Shown: piece by piece, positions 42,865 to 52,618 of the stretch | Position numbering within the stretch: position 1 is the first letter of the stretch | Layout: the number at the start of each line of letters is the position of its first letter | Source of the DNA: JADJGC01 sp964576925 | Lineage (GTDB): Bacteria > Zixibacteria > MSB-5A5 > CAIYYT01 | Direction: 5' to 3' | Length of the DNA stretch: 64,000 nt | Assembly: GCA_964576925.1 (NCBI GenBank) | Contig: CAZNWJ010000011.1 | Span: 56,731 to 120,730 of the forward strand | The notes under the pieces: model-generated | Database searches by the model: none | What the model was told of the DNA's origin: nothing | What the model saw: the letters and a program-made list of their open reading frames with translations, nothing else | Translations under genes and position numbers: made by a program

Positions 42865-43485
42865 CTATCGCGAGGCGAAGAATATATACACCAGGGCGCC
42901 GGTAATGCTCACGACGATCCCCGGTTCTACCAGTCGTTGAAATAGCGTGGCCGGCATTTCCGGCGCTAGCAATCGCCCGTTTCCGCGGGCCGCTCGCGCC
43001 GCATTGATATCGAGCGTATCGGCTACGCTGACAGAGAGCGATTCCAGCGAGCGCGTCATGACGCCGGAGCCATCGAGCACTCGACCATATCCAGACATTG
43101 TAAAGACGCGCATCACGCGGCCTTGTCGAAAGATACCCGCCCCGACGCTGCGATACTCAAGGGTAGCGTCCTGGATGAAGGTTTGCAACAACAACTTACC
43201 GTCGCGATTGTGTTCATCGAGGTGGGCGGAGATTCCTGCATTTGTCAGGCTGGTCGCCAGCCGATGACGCAGTTCGGAACCAAGTTCGCCGCCGACGCTG
43301 TCGACAGCAACACCGGCCTCGGCAAACGGCCCAAGGCGGGTAAGCACACTGTCACAATAGTGGGAAATTCCCTGCCCCACAAACTGACGATTGTCAGGGG
43401 CAGCTTGCAGCAAGTCGACAGGTAGTATCGAGCAGACTAATCCCAGGGCGCTAAGTCGAACGGCTTTCAAGAGGGTATTTGTCAC
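42865..43485 (-). CDS. Exported protein of unknown function with C-terminal membrane helix
   Basis: A 206-aa protein from GTG 43485 (AGGAA upstream, 35-bp overlap with the transglycosylase gene); the open frame extends to 43608 but the extra part lies inside the neighbour. Signal-like segment 'LLKAVRLSALGLVCSILP', then an alpha/beta body ('HRLATSLTNAGISAHL', 'KLLLQTFIQDATLEYRSVGA', 'FTMSGYGRVLDGSGV', 'TLDINAARAARGNG') and a final hydrophobic stretch 'GIVVSITGALVYIFFASR'. Not recognised. Position between SLT and bamD suggests an envelope-assembly role. Confidence 0.65.
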   Translation of the reverse strand: MTNTLLKAVRLSALGLVCSILPVDLLQAAPDNRQFVGQGISHYCDSVLTRLGPFAEAGVAVDSVGGELGSELRHRLATSLTNAGISAHLDEHNRDGKLLLQTFIQDATLEYRSVGAGIFRQGRVMRVFTMSGYGRVLDGSGVMTRSLESLSVSVADTLDINAARAARGNGRLLAPEMPATLFQRLVEPGIVVSITGALVYIFFASR

Positions 43486-44110
43486 AAAGTTCCTGATAAC
43501 GCTCCCAAACCCGTTGCACGTACTGACGCGGAATTTCCTCTCCGGCTCCGAGTCGAGCGCGCAGTTTGGTTTCTCCCCAATTATATGCAACCAGCGCCTT
43601 GCGGACATCCCCGAATTTGAGAATCATCTCGAATAAATAGCGGCTACCGAGCCGGACGTTGTAGGCCGGATCAAAGAGCGACTCGTCGCCGCGCCAACCG
43701 ACACCGGTACGGGTAGCGACATCGGCGGCAGTGGCCGGCATGATCTGCATCAATCCCTGGGCGCCGCGATGCGATGACTGATGGTTTTGCATCGAACTTT
43801 CCGTGAGGATCACGGCCACGAGGAGCCGCGGATCGTAGCTGTAACGGCGGCTCTCGCTGTCGATCACCGCAGCCAGTGTGCCGATTTCTTCATCGTTCAG
43901 GCCGACTTGAAAATCCTCGATGATTTTGAGTATCTTGAGTTTCTCTTCCAGTTCGCCAATCCGCTTCTGTTGAAACTGGATCGTCTGGCGGTTGTCGTAG
44001 TGCTCGTAGACGAAATAGATCAGCACACAGGACTGCGCCAGGTAGATCAGGAAGAACAGATAGGCGACGGGTCGTGACAACACGACGCCAAGCTTTCGCT
44101 CAAAGCTCAT
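43451..44110 (-). CDS. Membrane-anchored lytic transglycosylase (SLT domain)
   Basis: A 219-aa protein with one N-terminal membrane helix (15-35), a short coiled segment (42-62, 'RIGELEEKLKILKI'), and an SLT/lysozyme-like domain. The catalytic Glu is in 'VAVILTESSMQNHQ', followed by 'RGAQGLMQIMPATAADVA', 'YNVRLGSRYLFEMI' and 'ALVAYNWG'. It cuts peptidoglycan glycans with 1,6-anhydro ring formation. It follows rimO by 9 bp. Confidence 0.9.
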   Translation of the reverse strand: MSFERKLGVVLSRPVAYLFFLIYLAQSCVLIYFVYEHYDNRQTIQFQQKRIGELEEKLKILKIIEDFQVGLNDEEIGTLAAVIDSESRRYSYDPRLLVAVILTESSMQNHQSSHRGAQGLMQIMPATAADVATRTGVGWRGDESLFDPAYNVRLGSRYLFEMILKFGDVRKALVAYNWGETKLRARLGAGEEIPRQYVQRVWERYQELCDKYPLESRST

Positions 44111-44119
44111 GTCAACCTC

Positions 44120-45451
44120 CTACTTCGGGGCTGTGACATACTCGCCGACAAGGCCCTCAGGGCTCGAGTCGGTGATTTGCACCATGTGGAACCCCAGCGC
44201 TTGCGGTTTGCCGCTGGGCACACGAGTAACAAAGTCGATTTCGGGGGCATCGCAGTAAAGCCGACCCACCAGCGACGATGATTCAGAATCGAATTCCTCG
44301 ACAATCATCGGCAGCCGGCGTCCAATCAGGGCAGCGTTGAAGTCCTCGGCGTTCTCGTTGATGAGGCGCGTCAGCTCCTCCTGGCGTTCCCGGATCGTGC
44401 GCTGCGTATGCACGGTTTTGTAGCGATAAGAGGCGGTCCCTTCCTCATGGCTGTAGCCAAACACGCCGGCGCGGTGAATCTTCTGTTCCACCACAAACTC
44501 GCAGAGTTCATCGAAGTCTTTCGCGGTTTCACCCGGAAATCCCACGATGAAGGTCGTGCGCCAGACCGTGTCGGGAAGTTTCTTACGGAGTCGGTCGATT
44601 AGCGAATAGATGTGCTCGCGATCGTAGCCGCGATTCATCTTCTTGAGCATTCTTGAAGAAATGTGTTGGATCGGGCACTCGAGATACTGGCAGAATTTCT
44701 TCGACGAAGCAAAGAATTCGAGGATTTCGTCGGTGAGGAATCTCGGGTGCAGATAGAACGGACGCACCCAGAAACTGCCCGGCTTCTGCTCGATCATAGT
44801 CAAGAGATCGAGCGGCCGCTTGCCGAGATCAAACCCATAATAAGCGACATCCTGCGCGATCAGGTTTAGCTCGACTACGCCGTGGTTTAAAAGCCGGTCG
44901 ACGTCGGATTCTATTGCCTCGAGCTTGCGCGAACGAAAATCGCCACGCATCATCGGGATGGCGCAGTAAGAGCAGCGACAGTCGCAGCCGTCGGCGATCT
45001 TGAGATAGGCGAACGGACGCTCGCGCATCATCTGAACGGAATGCAGCTCTTTATACTGGCTCGGCGGTCGGGTGATGTAAGCTGAATCGGAATCCAGAAC
45101 CTGACCAATCTTTTCAAATTGGTCGATGCCAACCATGCCGTCGATCTCGGGGATATCGCTGAGCAGTTCGTTCGGATAGCGCTGGGAGAGGCAGCCGGAG
45201 ACAATCAGCCGCTGCTTCTTGCCATTGGAGTTCTTGACGGCGGCTAGCTTAAGGATTTCGTCGATTGACTCCTCCTTGGCCGACTGGATAAAGGCGCAGG
45301 TATTGACCAGCAGGTAATCGGCATGCTCCGCCCGCTCGGTCACTTCGATGCCGCGCTGCTGCAAGTGGCCCAAAATGATATCGCCGTCTACTTCGTTCTT
45401 CGGACAGCCCAACCCCTTGAAGTAGACGCGTTTCTTATTGTCAGAACTCAA
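44120..45451 (-). CDS. rimO: Ribosomal protein S12 methylthiotransferase
   Basis: A 443-aa radical-SAM enzyme that methylthiolates an Asp of ribosomal protein S12. I start at the TTG at 45451, which overlaps the lolA stop as TTGA and gives the family length; the frame is open up to 45529 inside lolA. The UPF0004 domain is 'VYFKGLGCPKNEVDGDIILG' .. 'LLVNTCAFIQSAKEESID'. The radical-SAM cluster is 'DGCDCRCSYCAIPMMRGDF'. The C-terminal TRAM domain lies around 'SSLVGRLYCDAPEIDFVTRV'. Confidence 0.95.
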   Translation of the reverse strand: MSSDNKKRVYFKGLGCPKNEVDGDIILGHLQQRGIEVTERAEHADYLLVNTCAFIQSAKEESIDEILKLAAVKNSNGKKQRLIVSGCLSQRYPNELLSDIPEIDGMVGIDQFEKIGQVLDSDSAYITRPPSQYKELHSVQMMRERPFAYLKIADGCDCRCSYCAIPMMRGDFRSRKLEAIESDVDRLLNHGVVELNLIAQDVAYYGFDLGKRPLDLLTMIEQKPGSFWVRPFYLHPRFLTDEILEFFASSKKFCQYLECPIQHISSRMLKKMNRGYDREHIYSLIDRLRKKLPDTVWRTTFIVGFPGETAKDFDELCEFVVEQKIHRAGVFGYSHEEGTASYRYKTVHTQRTIRERQEELTRLINENAEDFNAALIGRRLPMIVEEFDSESSSLVGRLYCDAPEIDFVTRVPSGKPQALGFHMVQITDSSPEGLVGEYVTAPK

Positions 45452-46074
45452 GGGATGCGGACCTCTTCGACGCCGGAGGGGGTCTGAAAGCGAAACTGCT
45501 CCGGCTTCAGCGATACACCCAGCTTCCATTCCGAAAAGTCCAGGGTGATCTTGTTGTCATTGATATCGCGGTACACTGCTCTCCTAATCAGGTAAGTCTC
45601 CGGGTCGATTAGAACCTTCATTGACCGGACATACTGGTCGTCCTTTAACGAGCGCAGGGATAGCCGGTAAAACGTTCTTTCTCCGATCACTTCCGTGGAA
45701 TCACTGGACAGCTCGTAGTTTTCCCTGAGCCTAAAGAGATAATCAGCAGGAGTTACGATATCGTCAAGTCTATTTGTAGGTTCGATGGTCACCTGGCGGT
45801 TCTCCGACGAGTAGGTCCAAAGGGTATCCCCATCAGAGACAAACACTTGCTCCGGCGTTTCAATTCTGTACTTTTTTGGGTATGCCAGAAACATTGCCCC
45901 TTGAGTACGCTCATCATCGAAGAAATCACCCGTCGAGACCACTTGGGTAAAGACCACCGCAAAAGTCTTCTTTTCGGAATAAACTGCCTCGGATTTTTCC
46001 GCGATTTCCTTCGCCGTTAGAGCCAAGAGGCTCTGACTACCGACGATCAGGCAGATCAGGAGTCGTATCAGCAT
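45448..46074 (-). CDS. lolA: Outer-membrane lipoprotein carrier protein LolA
   Basis: A 208-aa periplasmic carrier with signal peptide 1-19 ('GSQSLLALTA'). LolA family markers: 'KTFAVVFTQVVSTGD', 'GAMFLAYPKKYRIETPEQVF', 'SDGDTLWTYSSENRQVTIEP', 'SLKDDQYVRSMKVLIDPETY' and 'DINDNKITLDFSEWKLGVSL'. It moves lipoproteins from the LolCDE complex to the outer membrane. The gene sits between ftsK and rimO; the ftsK-lolA order is common in several FCB and delta-type genomes. Confidence 0.9.
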   Translation of the reverse strand: MLIRLLICLIVGSQSLLALTAKEIAEKSEAVYSEKKTFAVVFTQVVSTGDFFDDERTQGAMFLAYPKKYRIETPEQVFVSDGDTLWTYSSENRQVTIEPTNRLDDIVTPADYLFRLRENYELSSDSTEVIGERTFYRLSLRSLKDDQYVRSMKVLIDPETYLIRRAVYRDINDNKITLDFSEWKLGVSLKPEQFRFQTPSGVEEVRIP

Positions 46075-46092
46075 CGCGTTTTATACCGTCTT

Positions 46093-48522
46093 TCAGACCG
46101 AAGGTTTGTCTTTTTTGAGCTGGTCGAGATAGGACTTGTCCACCAGAATGTCTCTCCCTTTGGAACCGTCGTAAGGCCCCACCACGCCGGCAGCTTCAAG
46201 TTGATCCATGATACGGGCTGCCCGCTGGTAGCCGATCCCCAAACGGCGCTGGAGCAGGGATACGGAACCTTGCTTGTGCCGAATTACGAGCTCAGCCGCT
46301 TCGGGAAGCAGGACGTCATTATTGTTGCGCTCGACGACAGCCTTCTCGGCCTCCTCTGAAAAGGCATCCATCGGTTTGGGCTCGCCGGCATTTTCCTTCA
46401 GGAAGCCGACGATAGACTCGGTTTCTTCTGACGAGATAAACGCTCCGTGGATTCGAAGCGGCTCGGCTTCGCCTGGGAGCAGAATCAGCATATCCCCCTG
46501 CCCAAGAAGCTTCTCGGCGCCATTGGCATCGAGAATCGTCCGGCTATCAACCTTGGAGGCAACCTGAAATGCGATGCGAGAGCTGAAGTTAGCCTTGATT
46601 AGACCGGTTATGACATCCACCGATGGCCGCTGAGTAGCCAGAATCAGATGAATTCCCACTGCCCGTGCCATCTGGGCGAGGCGTGTGATGAGCAACTCGA
46701 TCTTTGAGGCAGATGGCGACATCATCATATCGGCCAGCTCATCCACAACGATCAGCAGGTACGGCAGTCGCTCGATCTCGGGGACTTTGGCGTTGTAGTC
46801 GTCGAGCGAGCGAACCGACTGGGTCGCAAGTCGCTTGTAGCGCTCTTCCATTTCATTGACGGCGCCGGCCAGCACCGATTCGGCCATCTTGGGCTTGGTG
46901 ACCACCGGACGTGCCAGGTACGGGATGTCGCCATAGATCGACAGTTCGAGAATCTTCGGGTCAATGAAGATGAACCGGAGCGTCTTGGGCGTGTGCCTAT
47001 AGAGAAGGCTTGTAATCACCGCGTTGAGGCAAACCGACTTGCCGGATCCGGTTGCGCCGGCGATCAGCAAATGCGGCATGCGAGCCAGGTCGACAACGTA
47101 CGGCGCACCCATGGTGGTTTTCCCCAGTGCCAAAGGGAGCTTGTACTTCCCGCGCTGGAAGGCGTCCGAGTTGATGATCTCGCGCAGGTAGACCTTTTGA
47201 GCCTTGCGATTAGGGATCTCGACACCGACTGCCGACTTGCCGGGCACGGGAGCGATGATCCTGATCCGAGAGGCTTTTAGCGCCAACGCGAGATCATCCG
47301 CAAGATTCACGATCTGATTGATCTTGATCCCGGGTGCCGGCTTGAATTCGAAACGGGTAATGATCGGCCCGGGGTATTTCTCGAGACTGTTGGGCACGAA
47401 GTCGACCCCAAATGTGGTCAAGGTCTGCAAGAGAGCCGCGCCAGTGTCGTAAAGATCCATTACTGACTCGGAGGGTTCACCCAGCGGCGGCATCTGAAGC
47501 AGATCAAGCGGCGGCATGAGGAAGCCGTCCTTGGAAACGCGCGTTGCCCGCACCAACTTGATTTTGCGCTTTTCCTTCTCTTTCTCGTCTTCAAGATGGA
47601 GCGGCAACTGCTCCGGTTCCTTGCGCGGTGGCGGTGGAGGTGCCGGCACTTCATAGATCGGAGCCGGTCCATCCGAATCCGGCGGCTTGTCGCCGGATTC
47701 GCCTTCGCGGTCGGGATCGTTCATTACCACCGGCCGCTTGACCAACTCCTTCAGACTTCCCAACCAGGTTTTCGATTGTTCCTTGAGATGGAACATAGCA
47801 GAGCGCGACGAACGACCTGCCACTGAAACGCCAGTATCGAGGCCCTTACGGATAGAGCCGGGGCGAAACGGGATGATGGCGAACAACAAGAAAATCAGGG
47901 TCGCGCCGAGCAAGGCAAAACCGCCGGCGACAGCAAACAGAGACTTGACCACGCGCGCGACCGCCAATCCCAGGTGACCCGAGAGACTGACGGTGAGTGT
48001 TTCAGTGATTTGCGGGTTCTCGAGGTCGAGCAGGTGCAGGATGGTTCCCAGCACCAGGACGAAGGCAAACAATATAAGCAGTTTATTGCGAACCCAGCTC
48101 GTTTGATAATTCAAGAGCAGTCGCCAGCCGACCAGAATCAGGATAAAGGTCAAGACAAACGCCGAGCGGCCGATAGCACGGAGTGTGTATTCGGCCACGA
48201 GAGCCCCAACGATGCCGGCCGCGTTCTCGACTCGCACGTCCATGAGGTCGGAAAACGACAACGAATTGTCGGAAACGACGTCCTCGTTGATCACTTCCTC
48301 GGTCGCCAATTCCTGGTCGGCTGCGATTTCCAGTTCATCGCGATAGTCCCCCTCGCTGATCAGGTAATCGGGGTCTTCCTCGATGGGAGCGGGTGTGAAT
48401 TGGTCGATATCGCCCTGATGGTAGCTGGCGAGCGACAAAAAAAGGAAAATCGCCAGGACAATAATCAGGAACCCTGTGATTTCGCGGCGATTTCCGGCTT
48501 GGAAAAAGGATTTCACACCCAT
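46093..48522 (-). CDS. ftsK: FtsK/SpoIIIE-type DNA translocase
   Basis: A protein of about 809 aa, from ATG 48522. An N-terminal membrane domain (about 20-230, four to five helices) is interrupted by an acidic loop (about 45-95). A Pro/Lys/Glu-rich linker (about 270-330) follows. The motor has Walker A 'IAGATGSGKSVCLNAVITSL', Walker B 'YLLIVVDELADMMM' and 'LILATQRPSVDVITGLIKAN'. The gamma winged helix 'QGSVSLLQRRLGIGYQRAAR' binds KOPS-type DNA. It pumps the chromosome dimer-resolution region through the division septum. Confidence 0.95.
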   Translation of the reverse strand: MGVKSFFQAGNRREITGFLIIVLAIFLFLSLASYHQGDIDQFTPAPIEEDPDYLISEGDYRDELEIAADQELATEEVINEDVVSDNSLSFSDLMDVRVENAAGIVGALVAEYTLRAIGRSAFVLTFILILVGWRLLLNYQTSWVRNKLLILFAFVLVLGTILHLLDLENPQITETLTVSLSGHLGLAVARVVKSLFAVAGGFALLGATLIFLLFAIIPFRPGSIRKGLDTGVSVAGRSSRSAMFHLKEQSKTWLGSLKELVKRPVVMNDPDREGESGDKPPDSDGPAPIYEVPAPPPPPRKEPEQLPLHLEDEKEKEKRKIKLVRATRVSKDGFLMPPLDLLQMPPLGEPSESVMDLYDTGAALLQTLTTFGVDFVPNSLEKYPGPIITRFEFKPAPGIKINQIVNLADDLALALKASRIRIIAPVPGKSAVGVEIPNRKAQKVYLREIINSDAFQRGKYKLPLALGKTTMGAPYVVDLARMPHLLIAGATGSGKSVCLNAVITSLLYRHTPKTLRFIFIDPKILELSIYGDIPYLARPVVTKPKMAESVLAGAVNEMEERYKRLATQSVRSLDDYNAKVPEIERLPYLLIVVDELADMMMSPSASKIELLITRLAQMARAVGIHLILATQRPSVDVITGLIKANFSSRIAFQVASKVDSRTILDANGAEKLLGQGDMLILLPGEAEPLRIHGAFISSEETESIVGFLKENAGEPKPMDAFSEEAEKAVVERNNNDVLLPEAAELVIRHKQGSVSLLQRRLGIGYQRAARIMDQLEAAGVVGPYDGSKGRDILVDKSYLDQLKKDKPSV

Positions 48523-48604
48523 AGAGCGCAATCTACCCGCTGTTTATGCAGGCGTCAACAAGAAGAAAAAAATCGTCTGGAGCGACCGTTGAGGGCGACG
48601 TGTA

Positions 48605-48811
48605 GATTGCTTCGTCGCGGCTAGGGCTGACGTAAGGATGAGTGTACGTTCGCTCCTCGCAATGACAATGATTGGCTAAGGGCGAGGAACTCTGAGCACC
48701 GCAGGCCCGCCATTCCCCGCTTTCTGAACAGGTTTTTCAAGGGTGATCAAATTGCTTCGTCTTGGCTAGGGCTGACGTAAGGATGAGTGTACGTTCGCTC
48801 CTCGCAATGAC
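48605..48811. repeat. Two direct copies of dispersed element B
   Basis: Copies at 48605-48666 and 48749-48811, both running GATTGCTTCGTC (or AATTGCTTCGTC) to CGTTCGCTCCTCGCAATGAC, i.e. opposite in orientation to those at 21106 and 22854. Their inner 45 bp are identical, so one copy is a recent duplicate. The whole 308-bp gap 48532-48839 has no gene. Confidence 0.8.
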
Positions 48812-48839
48812 CACGCTGGAAAAGGGCACTGGGCCGTGA

Positions 48840-51800
48840 TTACTGCTGCAAGGCGCCGATGCCGCCAAAGAGGGCGTCGCGGATACCGGATTCGGACTTT
48901 TCGAACTTAATGTCGGGAAGCAGTTTGACGTTGATTCTGAAGTAATAGCCCTGCCGGGAACCATCAGGTATCCAGGTGAAACTTCCCTCCCAGCAATGAA
49001 GGTCGCGCTGGAGTTCGACGACGCGTTCGGTGGCCTCCTTGCCCCGGACATTATAATTTTGGCGAAACTGCAGGCGCCAGTTTTTCGAAGGGGAGAATGA
49101 GACGCCGAAGTCAATCCAGTGCGAGATCGTGGTGCGGCCGTCGAGGCTGCGGTTTTCGGTGTAGCGCTCGGAAATCGAGTACTGCACCTGCGACTTGCTG
49201 TCGACAGTTTCCGGGTCGAGACTTCCCACCGCGGGAGCAGAGCGACCGATAGGAAAACGGAAAGAACCGGCATACCCCGTTGAGATGCTCACACTGCGCA
49301 GATAGGGGCTCCACCAGCGTAACTCACCGGTTTGTGGGTGATACAAGTCGTGAGTCATGCTGACCTGTAGCGTCAAATTGCGGATACTGGGCGAACGCAG
49401 ACTCGAAGTGACATTCGACCACTTCCTGGTTGCGGCTTCGAGGTTGTAACTGGCTGACAAGTCGTAATTGAACAGACCAACCTTCATTTCCTTGTCGTCT
49501 TTCATGTACTTCATTTGGAAGGTGTTACTCAGACTCATGGAGAGGGAGCGCGAACGCGACCCGCCGCCGCCATAGCCGGTGAAGCGCGCATATTCCTGAT
49601 TGCGCCTGATAGCGGGTTGATAGTTGAAGGACACCGAGGGCGTAAGAGTGTGCCGAATTCCGGTGATGCCGAAAACGTTGGGCGCGACTGTGCCATAGAG
49701 ATTTGTCGAGAGGCTCACCGCCGACGACCAACTCTGTCGGCTGTGCAACGAGTTGGTTTGAAGATCTGCCGAATCGGCCTGGTCGGAATACGGCAAGTAG
49801 TACCAATCATCCCGAATGGAAATCGAGGGCGACAGCGTCAACACACCGGCAGCTTTTAGCGGCGCATTAAAACGTAATGCCTGATCAAAAACGGCGTACT
49901 TCTTGCGCGTATCGAGACCATTGACTTCGGCCTTGCTCTGCGAGTTCTGAAAGTTGTTGTCATAGGCATAGTAGATGTCATGGTACCAGCGCTTGTCCGC
50001 TATCTCCTTCGGGCTGCCGAACACCTGGCGCTGCGGCATCGAAAAACGCAGGCTGGGTAAGCGTTCGGAATGTGAGTTACGGTCGAGATCGCGCGTCTGG
50101 TCCACGGCAACCGAGAGTGAGGCGCGCTCCCAGCGTTTGGCAATACTCATGTTCGATGTGATCTGCCGCTGGAGCCGGTTGTCCAGATCGGCGGAATAAT
50201 CTGTGAAATAGCGGCTATCGGAAACGAAAGTGCCGGAACCCGACATCGTGATCGTCGGATCGATCGTGTGATTGTGCGCGAAGGTTAACTGGCCGCGCCG
50301 GCGGCGCGCACGCAAGATTCCCGAGAATTCAGTTTCGCGGGTGAAGGACGCCGAGATTGACCCGCTCAACTTGTAGCGCAAAGCATAGCGGGCGCCCGCA
50401 TTGAATTTGAGCCCGAAATCGCTGACATCCACCGAGGTCTTCAGGTCCCAGTAGTCGCTCATCGCCCAGTAGTAACCGATATTGTTGACGAAGCGAGAGC
50501 CGCGTTCAAAATTACCGAGCTGGAATGGCAGGAAGCCGGAGTGCCGGTCTTTTTTGATCGAGAAAACGAAATATGGCAACGCCAGTACAGGGAGAGTCTC
50601 GATGTAGAGAATCACCGGCCGCGCGAACACGCGGTCGTCGGTGATCAACTTCATGTTTTGCGAAGCGAAGTGAAAGTGCGGCGTGGAGTCTTCGCAGGTC
50701 GTGTACCACCCGTCCTTCACCAGAAACTGGCCCTCTTCCTCTTTTCGCAGTTCCTGGCTTGAGTAGTACGCCTGCTCGAGTTTTGTGCGACTCTCTTTGA
50801 TCTTGCCGCGTCGCGTGTTCAAGTCGAAAACCAACTGATCTCCAGTAATCGCTTCGGGGCCGTCGCGCAGAGTCAGCGGCTGGTACTTGTTATTGACGGA
50901 ATCATTAAGCGCGTATGCGTAGACAGTCTTGGGCTGCAGGTGGTAATCGATCCGGTCGGCTTCCAGGTTCATGCGCTTCTGATTGACAGAAGCCGCCGTG
51001 GAAAGCTTGATGATGTTCTCCGCGATTTTGAATTTTATGCGATCGGCTTTGTAGTCGATCGTGTCGATGACGGTTACATTGCCCAGCGAATCGCGCGCCG
51101 AGGGCGTCATGTACTTGCCCTCTGCGGACGTGATGACCGAAACCTCGCTCAATTCCGAATTGACGAAGAGCAAGGTTGTGGAATCGCCGGAGGCGATGTT
51201 CGTGCCCTTGGCGGTAGTATCCTCAGGCGCCGGGATGTAGTAGGTAAAGCTGTTGCCTTGCGCCTTGATCACGTGCAAAAAGTCGTTGGCGAAGAAGAAA
51301 TCGATGCGGTCGGCGGTCAGTCGGCTTTGATTGTAAATGATTGAATCAAGATCGGTAGCTGCCAGTTGGCGGAATATCGCTTCTCCTCCGTCGTACACTT
51401 CGATTTTCTCGAGATTCTTGTCGCGCGAGCGAATCAACATGCGTTGGCCGGTCAACTCGCTTTCCCGCTGCGAAGCTTTGACGTTGCCGTTCATCGTTAT
51501 CTCGGCGCCATCGACGCTCATGGCGGCAGTATCGGCCTGCGCCAGTAGCGAGCCCTGGCGAATCGTGACGGCGCCGATGGCGTCAACGCGTTCGTCGGCG
51601 GAGTAGAGCCGGATTGTGTCGGCGACGATCGAGGTGGGAACGCGCGACTGATCGTAGTCTACGACCAATTCCGGTGAGTCGGTCACAAGCATAAATTCTT
51701 CACGCTCTTCAAATACTGCCCGACCGCCGGTGACGCGTACATGACGACGGTGATCTTCCATAACGACACTGCCCCAGGCGCGCGCCGTCTCCGTGCGCTG

Positions 51801-52085
51801 GTTGAAATGGAGACTGTCGGCCGCCAGGGCGCGGCCCGGCTGATTGATGCGGACGTTCCCCAGGAGACGGACAAAGTCGAGTGCCTCGTAGAGCACGGCA
51901 TAATCAGAGACGAGATCGCTGGAGTCCTTGACAAAGCGCACGTTGCCGATGAACTCAACGACGTTGCCGGCGGGTGTTTGCGCGGCGCGGAGCTGGTCGG
52001 CGCTGTCGATGCGGATCTTGCCGGCAAGCAGCATGGAGGGCAGGCTGGCGGCAATTAATACGACAATAAGGAATATTCGGCGCAT
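48840..52085 (-). CDS. lptD: LptD/OstA-type lipopolysaccharide transport barrel with extended N-terminal OstA region
   Basis: A 1081-aa protein from ATG 52085, where the signal peptide 'MRRIFLIVVLIAASLPSMLL' begins. Residues 25-480 are a long run of OstA/LptA jelly-roll strands ('VVEFIGNVRFVKDSSDLVSD', 'DRVDAIGAVTIRQGSLLAQA', 'EITMNGNVKASQRESELTG'), much longer than in E. coli LptD. The barrel follows from 'DGWYTTCEDSTPHFHFASQN' and 'LPVLALPYFVFSIKKDRHSG' to the end ('RDLHCWEGSFTWIPDGSRQG', 'YYFRINVKLL'). Two Cys (TTCED, LHCWE) could form the inter-domain disulfide. It inserts LPS-like lipids in the outer leaflet. Confidence 0.85.
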   Translation of the reverse strand: MRRIFLIVVLIAASLPSMLLAGKIRIDSADQLRAAQTPAGNVVEFIGNVRFVKDSSDLVSDYAVLYEALDFVRLLGNVRINQPGRALAADSLHFNQRTETARAWGSVVMEDHRRHVRVTGGRAVFEEREEFMLVTDSPELVVDYDQSRVPTSIVADTIRLYSADERVDAIGAVTIRQGSLLAQADTAAMSVDGAEITMNGNVKASQRESELTGQRMLIRSRDKNLEKIEVYDGGEAIFRQLAATDLDSIIYNQSRLTADRIDFFFANDFLHVIKAQGNSFTYYIPAPEDTTAKGTNIASGDSTTLLFVNSELSEVSVITSAEGKYMTPSARDSLGNVTVIDTIDYKADRIKFKIAENIIKLSTAASVNQKRMNLEADRIDYHLQPKTVYAYALNDSVNNKYQPLTLRDGPEAITGDQLVFDLNTRRGKIKESRTKLEQAYYSSQELRKEEEGQFLVKDGWYTTCEDSTPHFHFASQNMKLITDDRVFARPVILYIETLPVLALPYFVFSIKKDRHSGFLPFQLGNFERGSRFVNNIGYYWAMSDYWDLKTSVDVSDFGLKFNAGARYALRYKLSGSISASFTRETEFSGILRARRRRGQLTFAHNHTIDPTITMSGSGTFVSDSRYFTDYSADLDNRLQRQITSNMSIAKRWERASLSVAVDQTRDLDRNSHSERLPSLRFSMPQRQVFGSPKEIADKRWYHDIYYAYDNNFQNSQSKAEVNGLDTRKKYAVFDQALRFNAPLKAAGVLTLSPSISIRDDWYYLPYSDQADSADLQTNSLHSRQSWSSAVSLSTNLYGTVAPNVFGITGIRHTLTPSVSFNYQPAIRRNQEYARFTGYGGGGSRSRSLSMSLSNTFQMKYMKDDKEMKVGLFNYDLSASYNLEAATRKWSNVTSSLRSPSIRNLTLQVSMTHDLYHPQTGELRWWSPYLRSVSISTGYAGSFRFPIGRSAPAVGSLDPETVDSKSQVQYSISERYTENRSLDGRTTISHWIDFGVSFSPSKNWRLQFRQNYNVRGKEATERVVELQRDLHCWEGSFTWIPDGSRQGYYFRINVKLLPDIKFEKSESGIRDALFGGIGALQQ

Positions 52086-52618
52086 CAGGCGTAAGTTAAA
52101 GCGTTGCTGAGGGATTATACAATTCGGAATATGCAAAAGTTGATGTGGCTGATTGTTGCGGAGGGAGCGACGAAACACGATTCAAACGAGAGGGGGCTGT
52201 TAAGAACTCTGCCTGATTGTGATGTAACAACACAACCCCCTTGCCCCCTTTGCTAAGGGAGAATCGCGAGTTTGCAGGCAGTCGATTAGACGCGACAGAT
52301 TCTTCCCTTATTAGGGGAGAACCTAAGGCATTTCTCGTGGCCGATTCATGTGTCGTTATGTTCCAGGAATTCAAATCGCGGCCGTTCACAATCTCGCGGT
52401 CGAAGACAGCGAGTATCGATGGTTTTCGGGAGAATGCGCGAAATCAAAAACTGCCGCAACAGCAAATATGGGTATTTATGCGACCGCTTCTTTCGTCTCT
52501 CTGGAAGCTCGTAATTCCCCCTGAGCAAAGGGGGCAAGGGGGTTGTGCCGATAAAACTCGGTCTGGTGGACTTTTTCGGTTGCAAGTATGCGCTGAAGTC
52601 CGAAATCCAAGTGTGGAG
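52086..52618. repeat. Gene-free interval with two inverted copies of element D
   Basis: Element D in reverse at 52230-52264 (ACAACCCCCTTGCCCCCTTT, then GCTAAGGGAG) and forward at 52515-52546 (CCCCCTGAGCAAAGGGGGC, then AAGGGGGTTGT). The 250 bp between them hold no convincing gene. Confidence 0.65.
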
